NCBI RefSeq assembly: GCF_022170785.1
Contig: NZ_CP081870.1
Coordinates: 1,476,001 to 1,540,000, forward strand
DNA from: Rossellomorea marisflavi
GTDB lineage: Bacteria; Bacillota; Bacilli; Bacillales; Bacillaceae_B
Reading direction: 5' to 3'
DNA length: 64,000 bases
In this document: positions 50,234 to 59,563 of the stretch, in pieces
Position numbering within the stretch: the stretch's first letter is position 1
Layout of the letters: each line of letters starts with the position of its first letter
The notes under the pieces: model-generated
What the model saw: only the letters and a program-made list of their open reading frames with translations
Told to the model about the DNA's origin: nothing
Databases searched by the model: none
Translations under genes and position numbers: made by a program

Positions 50234-51484
50234 ATGACGAAAGTTATTCAACCGGTATCAGAGCAGAAAGGCCCGGTCCAGGGAGGGAAAGAGTTGAATT
50301 CCCCTCAAATTCCATTGGTGGCCGGGGGCAGCATCGTATCTGCCGTACTGGTCATCTATCTCGCTTTCACCCAAGATGTCAGCCAGGTCGTGCTCCTGAT
50401 TCTCGGTCTCTTATTAGGATTCACCCTATTTCATGCACGATTTGGCTTCACATCTGCGTTCCGCCGGGTGATGTCGGTGGGGAACGGGCAGGCACTCAGG
50501 GCCCATATGCTTATGCTTGCCATCGCGGTCACACTCTTCGCCCCGATCCTTGCTACCGGGTTTACATTTTTCGGCGGACAGGCGACGGGGTATGTCTCCC
50601 CTGTAGGAGTGAGCCTACTTGTCGGTGCCTTCGTGTTCGGAATCGGGATGCAGCTCGGGGGCGGATGTGCCTCCGGTACCCTATATGCCGTAGGGGGAGG
50701 CCGTTCCGTCATGTTCATCACGTTGCTATTCTTTATTGTCGGTTCGACGGTGGGGGCTTATCATTTGCCTTTCTGGACAGAAGAGATGCCTTCATTCAAG
50801 CCGTTTTCACTGGCCACTTCTACGGGTCTCGGTTACACAGGTGCCTGGATTATATCCCTCATCTTTTTTGGCCTTGTGGCATGGGTGACGCTTAGGGTCG
50901 AGAAGGTGAAGAATCCTCCCCGCATGGCAGCATTGCCTACTGCGAAAGGATGGAAGCGGGTTGTGCGCGGTTCTTGGCCGCTTATGGCTGCGGCTGTCGT
51001 CCTCGCTGTACTCAATGCGCTGACGCTTATGACACGCGGGACACCTTGGGGAATCACTTCTGCATTTGCCCTGTGGGGTTCAAAAGCGGCCTCACTCATG
51101 GGGATCGATGTGGCAAGTTGGGGATACTGGACAGGCGAGAATGCAAGCGCCCTCCAGGCTTCCATCTTCAGTGATTCCACGACCGTTTTGAACTTCGGCG
51201 TAATCCTTGGGGCATTCCTCGCCTCGGCTGCAGGTGGTCTTTTCCGATTCAATAAGATTACAGGCGGGAACGCCATGGCTTCCGTCATCGGCGGTCTAAT
51301 GATGGGCTATGGTGCCCGGCTTGCCTTTGGATGCAATATCGGTGCGTATTTCGGCGGAATCGCTTCATTCAGCCTTCACGGATATGTATGGGGAATCGTA
51401 GCTCTTTCCGGAACATTCCTTGCCCTCTATCTGAGGCCGTTATTTGGATTGTCCGTGCCGAAGCCAAAGGATACCTTCTGCTGA
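50234..51484 (+). CDS. YeeE/YedE-family sulfur (thiosulfate) transporter
   Basis: Encodes 416 aa with about 11 membrane helices. The two conserved Cys motifs of the family are present: MQLGGGCASGTLYAVGGG and ARLAFGCNIGAYFGGI. In studied YeeE proteins these cysteines relay thiosulfate across the membrane. The N-terminal 30 residues are cytoplasmic and polar. AAAGGAGG precedes ATG and a strong promoter lies upstream. No sulfurtransferase partner is adjacent. Confidence 0.86.
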   Translation: MTKVIQPVSEQKGPVQGGKELNSPQIPLVAGGSIVSAVLVIYLAFTQDVSQVVLLILGLLLGFTLFHARFGFTSAFRRVMSVGNGQALRAHMLMLAIAVTLFAPILATGFTFFGGQATGYVSPVGVSLLVGAFVFGIGMQLGGGCASGTLYAVGGGRSVMFITLLFFIVGSTVGAYHLPFWTEEMPSFKPFSLATSTGLGYTGAWIISLIFFGLVAWVTLRVEKVKNPPRMAALPTAKGWKRVVRGSWPLMAAAVVLAVLNALTLMTRGTPWGITSAFALWGSKAASLMGIDVASWGYWTGENASALQASIFSDSTTVLNFGVILGAFLASAAGGLFRFNKITGGNAMASVIGGLMMGYGARLAFGCNIGAYFGGIASFSLHGYVWGIVALSGTFLALYLRPLFGLSVPKPKDTFC

Positions 51485-51496
51485 ATTTGCTGAAAA

Positions 51497-51780
51497 GAGG
51501 TTGAGACAAAAGGGTCTTAGATATAGAAAAACCCGAATCCAGTTTGAGATGGATTCGGGTTTTTATTTGTTTCATGAGCCATTATTATTGTCCCCAGCAG
51601 TTGATTGGAGTGTAAGACAAAGACTCCTCCCGGGAGAGGAGCTGATGTGAGAAGGGCTGCCGAGGAGGCTCTTGGGATACCCGCGGAAAGCAAAGCCTTG
51701 CACGGAAATCATGAGCGGTTTAAAGAACCCTATATTGATTTTTTTCATTAGTTGGTAGCTATTCGTTTTGTCCCAGGCTC
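51497..51780. repeat. Composite palindromic intergenic repeat element, 284 bp
   Basis: The ends form an inverted repeat: GAGGTTGAGACAAAA at 51497-51511 faces TTTTGTCCCAGGCTC at 51766-51780 (11 of 15 paired). Inside lie a terminator hairpin (51529-51564) and a GC-rich segment at about 51615-51723 with ACTCCTCCCGGGAGAGGAG and GAGGAGGCTCTTGGG. Its ending ACCCGCGGAAAGCAAAGCC is a landmark of a repeat that I recall from many Bacillus genomes. No protein-coding content is seen in the 300-base gap. Confidence 0.72.
51529..51565 (+). terminator. Terminator after the YeeE-type gene
   Basis: AAACCCGAATCCA pairs with TGGATTCGGGTTT over a short loop, followed by Ts. It is part of the composite repeat. 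Confidence 0.85.
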
Positions 51781-51784
51781 TTGT

Positions 51785-52345
51785 TTATGAGAGTTCACCA
51801 TAGTAGATGACCATATGACACTCGGCGTCGTCAGAAGAGGGGTTGAGGTATTCGTGTGCAACATCAGCTTCAAACCGGATCGATTCTCCTTCAGAGAGGG
51901 AATAGGAAGCCTCGCCGATCTTTAAAGAGAATGTACCTTTCAGGACGGTCAAGTATTCTTCGACTCCCCGTGGGTGCCCGTCGTTCCGGTAATCGCAGCC
52001 GGGTTTCATGACAATGCGGTAGCTTTCCCATTTCTTTGTCGGCTCGAATGGGAAAATCGGTATGACCACATACTTTCCCCCGTCTTCGAGAACAGGCTCT
52101 ACGTCTTTGTAGTCAATGATGGCAACATCGGTAGCAGGGGCTTCAAGGAGGGAAGAGAATGATACTTTCAGACCGTTTGCGATCTTCCAAAGGGTCGCAA
52201 CTGTCGGATTGGAATCATCCCTCTCGATCTGACCGATCATGGCTTTACTCACCCCTGTCCTATCGGCAACCTGGTCAAGACTGAGCCCTCTTTCTTTTCT
52301 TATTTTCCTGATATTGTCTCCGATCTTCATCGGCATCTCATTCAT
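51785..52345 (-). CDS. XRE-family regulator with C-terminal cupin domain
   Basis: Encodes 186 aa. An N-terminal helix-turn-helix (IGDNIRKIRKERGLSLDQVA then GVSKAMIGQIERDDSNP) joins a cupin sensor with GVEEYLTVLKGTFSLKIG and DVAHEYLNPS. This architecture regulates amino acid and amine metabolism in other bacteria. It is divergent from azlCD with 102 bases between, so it most likely controls the branched-chain amino acid exporter. AAGGGG lies 8 bases before ATG. Confidence 0.85.
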   Translation of the reverse strand: MNEMPMKIGDNIRKIRKERGLSLDQVADRTGVSKAMIGQIERDDSNPTVATLWKIANGLKVSFSSLLEAPATDVAIIDYKDVEPVLEDGGKYVVIPIFPFEPTKKWESYRIVMKPGCDYRNDGHPRGVEEYLTVLKGTFSLKIGEASYSLSEGESIRFEADVAHEYLNPSSDDAECHMVIYYGELS

Positions 52346-52447
52346 CCACTACACCCCTTGTGCAATATAACGTCTATATGTATACTATAATGAATTGTTA
52401 GAATATTTTCATTGTACGATAGTTTATATGATAAAGGAAGTGTAAGC

Positions 52448-53167
52448 GTGGAAGCTACCTACTCTGTCAAAAAAACCTCTGATTTTCGTTTAGGGCTGCA
52501 AGCGGGCTTAAGCATAGCAATCGGTTATATGCCCGTCGCCCTCACGTTCGGCCTCCTGGCAAGGACAACGGGCTTGACGTTTGCAGAGACGGTACTCATG
52601 AGTGTCTTTGTCTACGCGGGAGCCGCGCAGTATATTTCACTGAGCCTCATTGCTGTGGGAACCGGCGTAGTGGAAATCGTCCTTACGACGCTGATCGTGA
52701 ATATCCGCCATTTCCTCATGTCTGCTTCACTGACTGAGAGATTGGAAGAACATCAACTCTATAAAAAGCTGATGACGGCTTTCGGCGTGACAGATGAAAC
52801 GTTCTCGGTCATCTCGACTCAGGCAGGGAAGGTCCGTACCGCTTTTGCAGCAGGCGTCATGATCATATCGTATGGAAGCTGGGTGGCATTTTCCGGAATC
52901 GGTCATCTTATGGGTGATGTCATGCCCGGATTCCTCCAGGTCAGCATGTCCATTGCCCTCTATGCCATGTTTGTTGGGCTTCTCGTTCCGTCCATGAAAA
53001 AGAGCGTGAAGGTCACGTATCTTGCAGCGGTTGCGGCAGCCGTGAACAGCCTGCTCATCTTTTACACCGATCTGTCCGGAGGCTGGTCCATTGTTGCTTC
53101 GACCTTGGTCTCATCCCTGCTGGTTGAATGGGTCTGGCAAATGAAGGGGAGGAATCACCATGGATAA
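52448..53167 (+). CDS. azlC: Branched-chain amino acid exporter large subunit AzlC
   Basis: Encodes 239 aa with about five to seven helices. GLSIAIGYMPVALTFGLLAR and FVYAGAAQYISLSLI and NIRHFLMSASL are AzlC signatures. With AzlD it exports branched-chain amino acids and analogues such as azaleucine. GTG 52448 is used, 7 bases after AAAGGAAG; the upstream ATG 52412 lacks a site. It overlaps azlD by 8 bases. Confidence 0.9.
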   Translation: MEATYSVKKTSDFRLGLQAGLSIAIGYMPVALTFGLLARTTGLTFAETVLMSVFVYAGAAQYISLSLIAVGTGVVEIVLTTLIVNIRHFLMSASLTERLEEHQLYKKLMTAFGVTDETFSVISTQAGKVRTAFAAGVMIISYGSWVAFSGIGHLMGDVMPGFLQVSMSIALYAMFVGLLVPSMKKSVKVTYLAAVAAAVNSLLIFYTDLSGGWSIVASTLVSSLLVEWVWQMKGRNHHG

Positions 53168-53468
53168 AATGATGCTTTTGATGATTGCAGGTATGGCCGT
53201 TGTCACCTACGTGCCGAGAATGCTCCCGTTTGTGATGTTTTCCGGGGCTGAGCTGCCCCCATTTATGAAGGGGGTACTCAATAATGTTCCCTATGCCGTC
53301 TTAGGGGCCCTCATTTTCCCGAGCATATTTCTGATCAAGGAAGGAGACTTCCTTTTCGGATTCGTCGGAGCCGCAGCTGCCTTCGTCCTCGCATTTTGTG
53401 GAGCCAATGTCATCATCGTCGTGCTGGGTGCCATCGCGATTTTATCAGCCTATACCTTCTTGGTCTGA
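53160..53468 (+). CDS. azlD: Branched-chain amino acid exporter small subunit AzlD
   Basis: Encodes 102 aa with three to four helices. MAVVTYVPRMLPFVMFSG and LNNVPYAVLGALIFP are typical of AzlD. Overlap with azlC indicates a coupled two-subunit exporter. Confidence 0.88.
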   Translation: MDKMMLLMIAGMAVVTYVPRMLPFVMFSGAELPPFMKGVLNNVPYAVLGALIFPSIFLIKEGDFLFGFVGAAAAFVLAFCGANVIIVVLGAIAILSAYTFLV

Positions 53469-53647
53469 TCGTGGAAGGGATAAAATGAGAAGAGTGGTTC
53501 ATAATGAGTGATAGATGCTGCGGGGGCAGGGTGCAGGTCCTGCAGCTCTTGCTGGTTTGCGTTGATCAGTGCTCTGTACTTCCGGGTTCTAAATGAGTGG
53601 ACAGGGTATTACATATAGTAGTGAGGGTTGAGAAGGGAGGAAGTTGT

Positions 53648-54943
53648 TTGGCGAAGAAGTGGGCGTTCCGTGCGATACTTGCTTATGCGCTGTTGGGCTT
53701 GATTTTATATGGTTATCTATTCTATATTGCCGGTTCTGGTGTACCTGAGAGCTTTAAAGGAAGCAGTGCCGATCCTTCAACATTCATGAATGCCAAGGAG
53801 ATTCTCCTCAGCGAGGATTTTTCCAAGATCAAGAACCTGCTTTTCTTTTTATCCACTCCGTATGAATGGCTCCTGTATTTTTTGATCATGATACTGGGCG
53901 TTTCCCGTACGTTTGAGAAGTGGGCAAAAGGAACGGTGAAGAATGGATTCCTGCAGACGGCCATTTATCTGTTTTGGTTATCGATCACGACGTTCATCGC
54001 GATCTTTCCATTCCAGTACATCTCCTATCAAGTGTCCAAGGCATACAATATTTCCACTCAGACGTTTTCCATGTGGATGAAGGACGAGACCATCGATTTT
54101 TGGGTGAATTACCTGTTGATGCTCATCATCGTATCGGTTCTCTATGGACTGATGAAAAGGTTCAAACAGCGGTGGTGGCTTGCTGCATGGGCACTGTCGG
54201 TTCCGTTTACGATATTCATGATGTTCATCCAGCCGGTTCTCATCGATCCGCTTTATAACGAGTTTTACCCGTTGAAGAATAAGGAGCTTGAGGCAAAAAT
54301 CCTTTCCCTGGCTGATCAGGCTGGGATTCCGGCAAATCATGTATTCGAGGTCGATATGTCAGAGAAGACGAATTCACTCAATGCGTACGTGACCGGTGTT
54401 GGATCCAATTCCCGTATCGTGCTGTGGGATACGACGCTGGAGCAGCTGACCGATGACGAAATCCTATTCGTCATGGCCCATGAAATGGCCCACTATGTGG
54501 AGAAGCATATTTACATCGGGATCGGGATCTATCTGCTCCTGTCATTCTTCGGTCTCTTCCTTACATCGAAGCTCATGAGGGGGATCGTCGCCAATTACGG
54601 AGAGGAGATCAAGGTGGACCGTGTGGCAAGCCTTCGTTCCCTGCCTCTCTTCTTATTGATCATATCGGTGCTGCTGTTCGCCGTAAGCCCGTTCAGCAAC
54701 TGGATATCCCGCTACCAGGAGACGAGAGCGGACCGGTATGCCATTGAGTTGACACAGGACAAAGAAGCGGCCATCACATCGTTCCAGAAGCTTTCCAAGG
54801 TCGGTTTATCTCAAGTGAATCCACCCCTTCTGGTCAAGATCTTCCGATATGGTCATCCAACCATGCTGGAGCGGCTGAATATGCTTGAGCAATACAAAAT
54901 GGATACAAAAGAAAAAGAAGATCCTGCGGAATCTTCTCCATGA
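53648..54943 (+). CDS. yhfN: M48-family membrane metalloprotease YhfN
   Basis: Encodes 431 aa from TTG 53648 (GGAGG 7 bases upstream), length-matched to YhfN. It has five to six membrane helices. The zinc motif HEMAH is at about residues 278-282, followed by the third ligand in ETRADRYAIEL. The PLYNEFYPLKNKELE and NSLNAYVTG blocks are those of the CAAX-protease/Ste24 group. It likely takes part in membrane protein quality control. Confidence 0.9.
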   Translation: MAKKWAFRAILAYALLGLILYGYLFYIAGSGVPESFKGSSADPSTFMNAKEILLSEDFSKIKNLLFFLSTPYEWLLYFLIMILGVSRTFEKWAKGTVKNGFLQTAIYLFWLSITTFIAIFPFQYISYQVSKAYNISTQTFSMWMKDETIDFWVNYLLMLIIVSVLYGLMKRFKQRWWLAAWALSVPFTIFMMFIQPVLIDPLYNEFYPLKNKELEAKILSLADQAGIPANHVFEVDMSEKTNSLNAYVTGVGSNSRIVLWDTTLEQLTDDEILFVMAHEMAHYVEKHIYIGIGIYLLLSFFGLFLTSKLMRGIVANYGEEIKVDRVASLRSLPLFLLIISVLLFAVSPFSNWISRYQETRADRYAIELTQDKEAAITSFQKLSKVGLSQVNPPLLVKIFRYGHPTMLERLNMLEQYKMDTKEKEDPAESSP

Positions 54944-54945
54944 TC

Positions 54946-54978
54946 AAATAGGACCCGATGCGGGTCCTATTTGCGTTT
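54946..54978. terminator. Bidirectional terminator between yhfN and the DUF421 gene
   Basis: AAATAGGACCCG/CGGGTCCTATTT with loop AT; overlaps the end of the DUF421 gene. Confidence 0.88.
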
Positions 54979-55626
54979 GTTGATCACGAGGTTTTTTGTT
55001 TTTTCCGTCACGTAGGCGAATAATACATCTTTATGATGGAGGTGCTCCCTGCGAAGGCGCACATTGATCCAGTCCGAATCCAACCCGAGGAGGAGGAGGT
55101 TATGGTGTTGAAGCTTTCCATCGACAATGACAGAGATGGGGAGGCCTTCGTCATCGATGCGAAGGTTCAGATGTTCAACCGTAACAGGTGTATTCTCCAC
55201 TTTAGGGATGATGCTCACTTCGCCGATCGGCTCCAGTATGGCGTAATCCACGTCGGAAATCTTCGGGTATCCTTTAGCCCTCAGGATGGACGTAAGCTGT
55301 ATGATCGAGATTTTCGACTTCTCCAGATTATCTTCGAGGATCGTGCCTTCTTTGATCAGTAGGGTGGGTTCCCCGAGAAAGAAGCGGTTCCCGAACTGAC
55401 TCAATGTAAGGAACGAGAAAAGGATATGAAGGGATACAAGGATGATCAATGCCCATAGAGTAGGGAAGAACGCTGTTGAAATCAACGGCTCTGAAGCAAT
55501 CGTACCGACGATGATGATGGCCACCAGGTCATAGGGGGTCATCTGGACAATGGTGGACTTGCCCATGAGCCGCATGGCGGCGATGGTGATGAGGTAGAGG
55601 ATAAGTGTCTTGAAAAGGATGGTCAT
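54967..55626 (-). CDS. DUF421/YetF-family membrane protein
   Basis: Encodes 219 aa. Three N-terminal helices with MGKSTIVQMTPYDLVAIIIV and EPLIS are followed by the cytoplasmic YetF domain (LRAKGYPKISDVDYAILEP and LNLRIDDEGLPISVIVDGKL). B. subtilis has several such paralogues (YetF, YrbG, YdfS), some induced in spores. AAGGGG precedes ATG. Function unknown. Confidence 0.83.
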   Translation of the reverse strand: MTILFKTLILYLITIAAMRLMGKSTIVQMTPYDLVAIIIVGTIASEPLISTAFFPTLWALIILVSLHILFSFLTLSQFGNRFFLGEPTLLIKEGTILEDNLEKSKISIIQLTSILRAKGYPKISDVDYAILEPIGEVSIIPKVENTPVTVEHLNLRIDDEGLPISVIVDGKLQHHNLLLLGLDSDWINVRLRREHLHHKDVLFAYVTEKTKNLVINKRK

Positions 55627-55693
55627 GGTATCACCCCTTACTCTTTTCCCTTAGGATGACCATAGGATGGGGTGAACATGCGGAATAGACATG

Positions 55694-55726
55694 AAAATGG
55701 CCGCCTCCCCGTGGGGAAGCGGCCAA
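55694..55726 (-). terminator. Terminator after the IDEAL-domain gene
   Basis: GGCCGCTTCCCC/GGGGAGGCGGCC hairpin on the minus strand followed by ATTTT. Confidence 0.8.
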
Positions 55727-55731
55727 GCGAT

Positions 55732-55968
55732 TCATCCATAATGGCAGGATAGTTGAGTCAATTCATCCGTCAATTTCATAAAAAGGGTTTCGTCTTTGCA
55801 ATCCAGGGCGGCATCGATGGCTTCCAGTAAGTCGGCTCTTCTTGTCGTAAGGATGCTTTCGTGTATGACCATGTCAATATAGATATCTAGGACGCTCTTT
55901 TCAGCATGCTTTTTCCTGGTCATCGCGGAAGCCTTCATCATATCAGTATAGGATTTTTTGTTTTCCAT
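55732..55968 (-). CDS. IDEAL-domain small protein
   Basis: Encodes 78 aa. The C-terminal helix-rich segment RRADLLEAIDAALDCKDETL then FMKLTDELTQL fits the IDEAL domain found in small Bacillus proteins near comK. The N-terminal half is basic. The start lies after an AGGGGTG motif. Function unknown. Confidence 0.72.
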   Translation of the reverse strand: MENKKSYTDMMKASAMTRKKHAEKSVLDIYIDMVIHESILTTRRADLLEAIDAALDCKDETLFMKLTDELTQLSCHYG

Positions 55969-56166
55969 ATACGATCACCCCTGAATTCTTTTTCTTAGTA
56001 TATGGGCAAAGGGGTGAAAATTCAACCTGAAAATTAAATATTCTGATAATATTTAACGTGGAAAACGGTCACGCTTTTTAAATAACTGAATTTTTTAAAA
56101 ATACATAGGACAACTTAGTAAAAATGTGATAGTATTATGGGGGAAAATGTAAAAGGAGGCGATGGA

Positions 56167-56733
56167 ATGAGCACAAAATCCCGAATTATAGAAGAATATG
56201 AGGTGAATCCTCATACAATGGTCCTGAAACCGATTGAGTATGGAGCCAAGACGTTCACTCAGATCATCGAAGTGAATGATGTTCTGATCTCACCGTTCAA
56301 GCCGCTGGAGATCCTGAAGAAAAGCTGTGAATACTTCGGCTCTTCATACGAAGGGCTGAAAGAAGGAACCAAAACATTGACTGGCATCGTTTATAAAGCC
56401 CCGATCATTGTGAATCCCCAGATGTCTCTCTTCTTCTTCCCTACAACATCTCCCGCCAAGCATGAATGCACATGGATATCCCATGCCTTTGTAAAGGAGT
56501 ACGAGCATCTTGAAGATGGTTCCACAAATGTTCACCTCCAAAACCAGCAAACGTGCATCGTGCCGATTTCGTACAGCTCCTTCAAGAATCAGATGAGGAA
56601 AACAGCGGAACTTCGCATTGCCTATTCACAGAGGATTTCCGAGATGGAAACCCGTTACGGCCTCAGTGCACCCGATCCGTCCCAGGTGAAGATGTTCTAT
56701 ATGGACCGGGATATTCCGAAACAGGATGCGTGA
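56167..56733 (+). CDS. comK: Competence transcription factor ComK
   Basis: Encodes 188 aa (B. subtilis 192). EEYEVNPHTMVLKPIEYGAK, GIVYKAPIIVNPQMSLFFFP and CTWISHAFVK are ComK blocks. ComK activates DNA uptake and recombination genes by binding paired AT-boxes. ATG 56167 has AAAGGAGG 6-7 bases upstream. The upstream 120 bases are very AT-rich, suitable for autoregulation, but I could not place a convincing K-box. It faces yhjD with a 3-base gap. Confidence 0.93.
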   Translation: MSTKSRIIEEYEVNPHTMVLKPIEYGAKTFTQIIEVNDVLISPFKPLEILKKSCEYFGSSYEGLKEGTKTLTGIVYKAPIIVNPQMSLFFFPTTSPAKHECTWISHAFVKEYEHLEDGSTNVHLQNQQTCIVPISYSSFKNQMRKTAELRIAYSQRISEMETRYGLSAPDPSQVKMFYMDRDIPKQDA

Positions 56734-56736
56734 TGA

Positions 56737-57126
56737 TCAAGCTTCCTTCGTCGAGTCCTTTCCAGGACTGAGGAAGCGCTGGAATAAGTAGTGGCGCAGG
56801 AGTTCTTCCACCCTGTTCCTCAGCCGTGGGTTGAAGTAGTTATGATGTTCCTCATACCCCTTGTATAGAAACATGTACATGGTGAACGCATCATCCGTCT
56901 GGATTTTCTCCACCTTCATCTTGTTATTCCTCATATACCTCCTTACACGGGCAAGCTCTGCCTGTATCGTTTTCATCGTTTCCTCGATCAGTTCCAGATA
57001 GGGGCGTTTCAGTTTGAACGGGCTGGAGGTCACGACCTGCATATCACGATTCAGGATCGTCAGGACCATGGGCAGGTAAATCGCCAGTTCCAGGATATTT
57101 CGATCGTCTTCAGGGATCCTTGTCAT
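56737..57126 (-). CDS. YhjD-like protein
   Basis: Encodes 129 aa. The helical protein contains IYLPMVLTILNRDMQVVTSS, DAFTMYMFLYKGYEEHHNYF and NPRLRNRVEELLRHYLF, which match what I recall of YhjD from the same neighbourhood in B. subtilis. Function unknown; YhjD is linked to sporulation expression. ATG 57126 has GGAG 9 bases upstream. It is convergent with comK. Confidence 0.68.
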   Translation of the reverse strand: MTRIPEDDRNILELAIYLPMVLTILNRDMQVVTSSPFKLKRPYLELIEETMKTIQAELARVRRYMRNNKMKVEKIQTDDAFTMYMFLYKGYEEHHNYFNPRLRNRVEELLRHYLFQRFLSPGKDSTKEA

Positions 57127-57380
57127 GAGTGATGACTCCTTTGATTCATGCTTTCTATCCGAGAGGTCCCGGGGAAGGCATGAGTCTTTTTGTTTAGAAC
57201 GTGTGTTCGTATCTATTGTACGGTGTATGACGATGCTTTTCAATACTAAGTTAATGTGTTTCTATTATGAAAGTTTTTGCAATGTTTTATCCATGGCGAT
57301 GCCGGGATGGTAGAATGATGAATATCCGTATCTTGATTACCGGTTACACACATTCATCTCAAAGGAGCGATCATACATAC

Positions 57381-59348
57381 ATGGACCGACAAACCGTTTC
57401 CATCCATGATCTATACCATATCAAGGCCATTTCCTCCCCGCGGTTTTCACCGGACGGAGAGGAAGCCATTTTTCTTCAAACGGTGATGTGTGAAGAAAAA
57501 GATGCCTATTTCACACAGCTTTTCCATTATGACGGGGATGGTGACCAACTTCGGCAGTGGACGTTCCAGGAAGAAAGGATTTCATCCCCTGCATGGTCAC
57601 CGTGCGGGAGGTATATCGCCTTTCTATCAGACCGCACAGGCGTTTCGCAAATCTACAGGATGGCACGTGGCGGGGGAGAGCCTGAACGGATGACGGACTG
57701 CCCCTCATCGGTAAAGCAGTTTCTTTGGTCTCCTTGCTCCGCGAAGATCGTATTCAGTATGAAGCTTGGAACTGGGGAAGACCCGCAAGGAAAGATGAAA
57801 GAAGAAGAGCGTCCCCGTCCATACGTCACCTCTACCATGAAATATAAGGGCGACGGGGAAGGGCTTCGGGATCATCGCCATTCTCAACTTGTCATCCTGG
57901 ATATCATCACCGGGAAGGCTGAAAGGTTGAGCGATGACCATCATGATTACAGTCTTCAGGACTGGTCCCCCGATGGGAAAGAACTCTTGGTGGCGGCCGA
58001 CCTCAGTGATGATCCGGATTTTTCGTTTCAGCAGCATGTTTATACCTGGTCCATCGAAACAGGCCGCAAGCAAAGGATCACCGGAGGGGCGGGTCAGTAC
58101 GGAACGGCCCGGTGGTCCCCAGATGGCCGACATATTGCCTACACGGGAGATGAGAGGGAATATTTCAATGCCACGCAGCCGAAACTCTGGATCTACAACG
58201 TGGAAGCGCGATATGCATACTGTTTGAGTGAAGGACTCGATCTTCCCATCGGTGATCATATGAACAGTGACGCCGTCCAAGCGGTACAGACCCCGGGGAT
58301 CAAGTGGTCCACTGATAATGAAAGTGTATATTTTCTGGCATCCGACTCAGGGAATACGGTTTTATACTATGGTCACATAGACGGGGCCATCTTCCCTGCT
58401 TATCTGGAAGCGGAACAGCATGTATATGATTTTGACTTCCATCCGCAGGAACAACGGATCATCATGGCCATGAGCACTCCTTCCAAGCCTGGTGAGCTCT
58501 ATCTGCTCCATGTTCCGACCGGGAGTATCCGGCAGCTGACTGCAAGCAATGATTGGGCAGATGATCGGTCATTGGCTGAAACTGAATCCTTTTACTTCCA
58601 AGGCGCGAAGGGTGAGATGGTTCAGGGATGGCTGATGAAGCCTGCAGGCGTAGGTGATGAAAGCAAAATTCCCCTCGTGGTAGAAATCCATGGCGGTCCC
58701 CACACTATGTATGGGAATACGTTCTTCCATGAGCTGCAGGTGTTAGCAGGAGACTATGCTGTCCTGTTCATCAACCCGAGGGGGAGCCACGGTTATGGTC
58801 AGGCATTCGTCGATGATGTGCGTGGTGACTATGGTGGCGGAGATTATGAAGATATTATGAAAGCCGTTGATCACGTGCTGGAAAACTTCAGCTTCTTGGA
58901 CGGGAATCGGATGGGTGTGACCGGAGGGAGCTACGGGGGATTCATGACAAATTGGATCATCGGTCATACCGGCAGGTTCAAAGCTGCCATCACCCAGAGG
59001 TCGATCAGTAATTGGATCAGCTTTTACGGCGTGAGCGATATCGGCTATTTCTTCACAGAATGGCAGATCGGTTCAGGGCTTGAAGATATGGAGACACTTT
59101 GGACACGCTCTCCCCTTGCGTACGTGAGAGAGATGGATACCCCCCTTCTCATCATGCATAGTGAAGAAGACCTGAGATGCCCTGTCGAACAGGCGGAACA
59201 ACTGTACATCGCTTTGAAGCGCCAGAAGAAAGAAGCAAGGTTCGTCCGCTTCCCGCAATCGGATCATAATCTCTCCAGGACTGGTGCTCCGTCACTCAGG
59301 GTGCACAGGTTGAACGAGATGATGGCGTGGTTCGAGAAGCATCTGTAA
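57381..59348 (+). CDS. S9-family prolyl oligopeptidase / acylaminoacyl-peptidase
   Basis: Encodes 655 aa (B. subtilis YuxL about 657). An N-terminal beta-propeller with repeated SPDGxxIAY/PAWSPCGRYIAF blades is followed by an alpha/beta-hydrolase. The catalytic triad is Ser517 in GGSYGGFM, Asp597 in HSEEDLRCP and His629 in SDHNLSR. It cleaves short peptides or acylated N-termini. There is no signal peptide. ATG 57381 is the plausible start although AAAGGAG is 13 bases away. The gene is absent from this spot in B. subtilis. Confidence 0.88.
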   Translation: MDRQTVSIHDLYHIKAISSPRFSPDGEEAIFLQTVMCEEKDAYFTQLFHYDGDGDQLRQWTFQEERISSPAWSPCGRYIAFLSDRTGVSQIYRMARGGGEPERMTDCPSSVKQFLWSPCSAKIVFSMKLGTGEDPQGKMKEEERPRPYVTSTMKYKGDGEGLRDHRHSQLVILDIITGKAERLSDDHHDYSLQDWSPDGKELLVAADLSDDPDFSFQQHVYTWSIETGRKQRITGGAGQYGTARWSPDGRHIAYTGDEREYFNATQPKLWIYNVEARYAYCLSEGLDLPIGDHMNSDAVQAVQTPGIKWSTDNESVYFLASDSGNTVLYYGHIDGAIFPAYLEAEQHVYDFDFHPQEQRIIMAMSTPSKPGELYLLHVPTGSIRQLTASNDWADDRSLAETESFYFQGAKGEMVQGWLMKPAGVGDESKIPLVVEIHGGPHTMYGNTFFHELQVLAGDYAVLFINPRGSHGYGQAFVDDVRGDYGGGDYEDIMKAVDHVLENFSFLDGNRMGVTGGSYGGFMTNWIIGHTGRFKAAITQRSISNWISFYGVSDIGYFFTEWQIGSGLEDMETLWTRSPLAYVREMDTPLLIMHSEEDLRCPVEQAEQLYIALKRQKKEARFVRFPQSDHNLSRTGAPSLRVHRLNEMMAWFEKHL

Positions 59349-59352
59349 AGGG

Positions 59353-59395
59353 GAGGACCGCCTAGGGTGAAAGTGATCCCGAAGCGGTTTTTTTC
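59353..59395 (+). terminator. Terminator after the S9 peptidase gene
   Basis: ACCGCCTAGGG faces TCCCGAAGCGGT with short loop and eight Ts. Confidence 0.8.
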
Positions 59396-59563
59396 TGGTC
59401 AGGGGAGAGGGATTGGAAAGGGGAGGTTTAAAGCGGCCCTTGCGAGGTTAAGGATGTATAATACAAACTGCGATATGGAAAATGAAACATGATATGATAT
59501 GATGAAGAAAAATATCACGAAATGAGTCTTTTTTTCATGGTCGTTTAAGGGGAAACATATACT

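Noticed and set aside
53469..53647. GC-rich short palindrome (GCAGGTCCTGC) before yhfN as another repeat element
   Set aside because: It does not share the landmarks of the two repeat families seen elsewhere in the window.
56020..56166. Possible ComK AT-box pair upstream of comK
   Set aside because: The stretch is AT-rich, but I found no pair of AAAA-N5-TTTT boxes with correct spacing.
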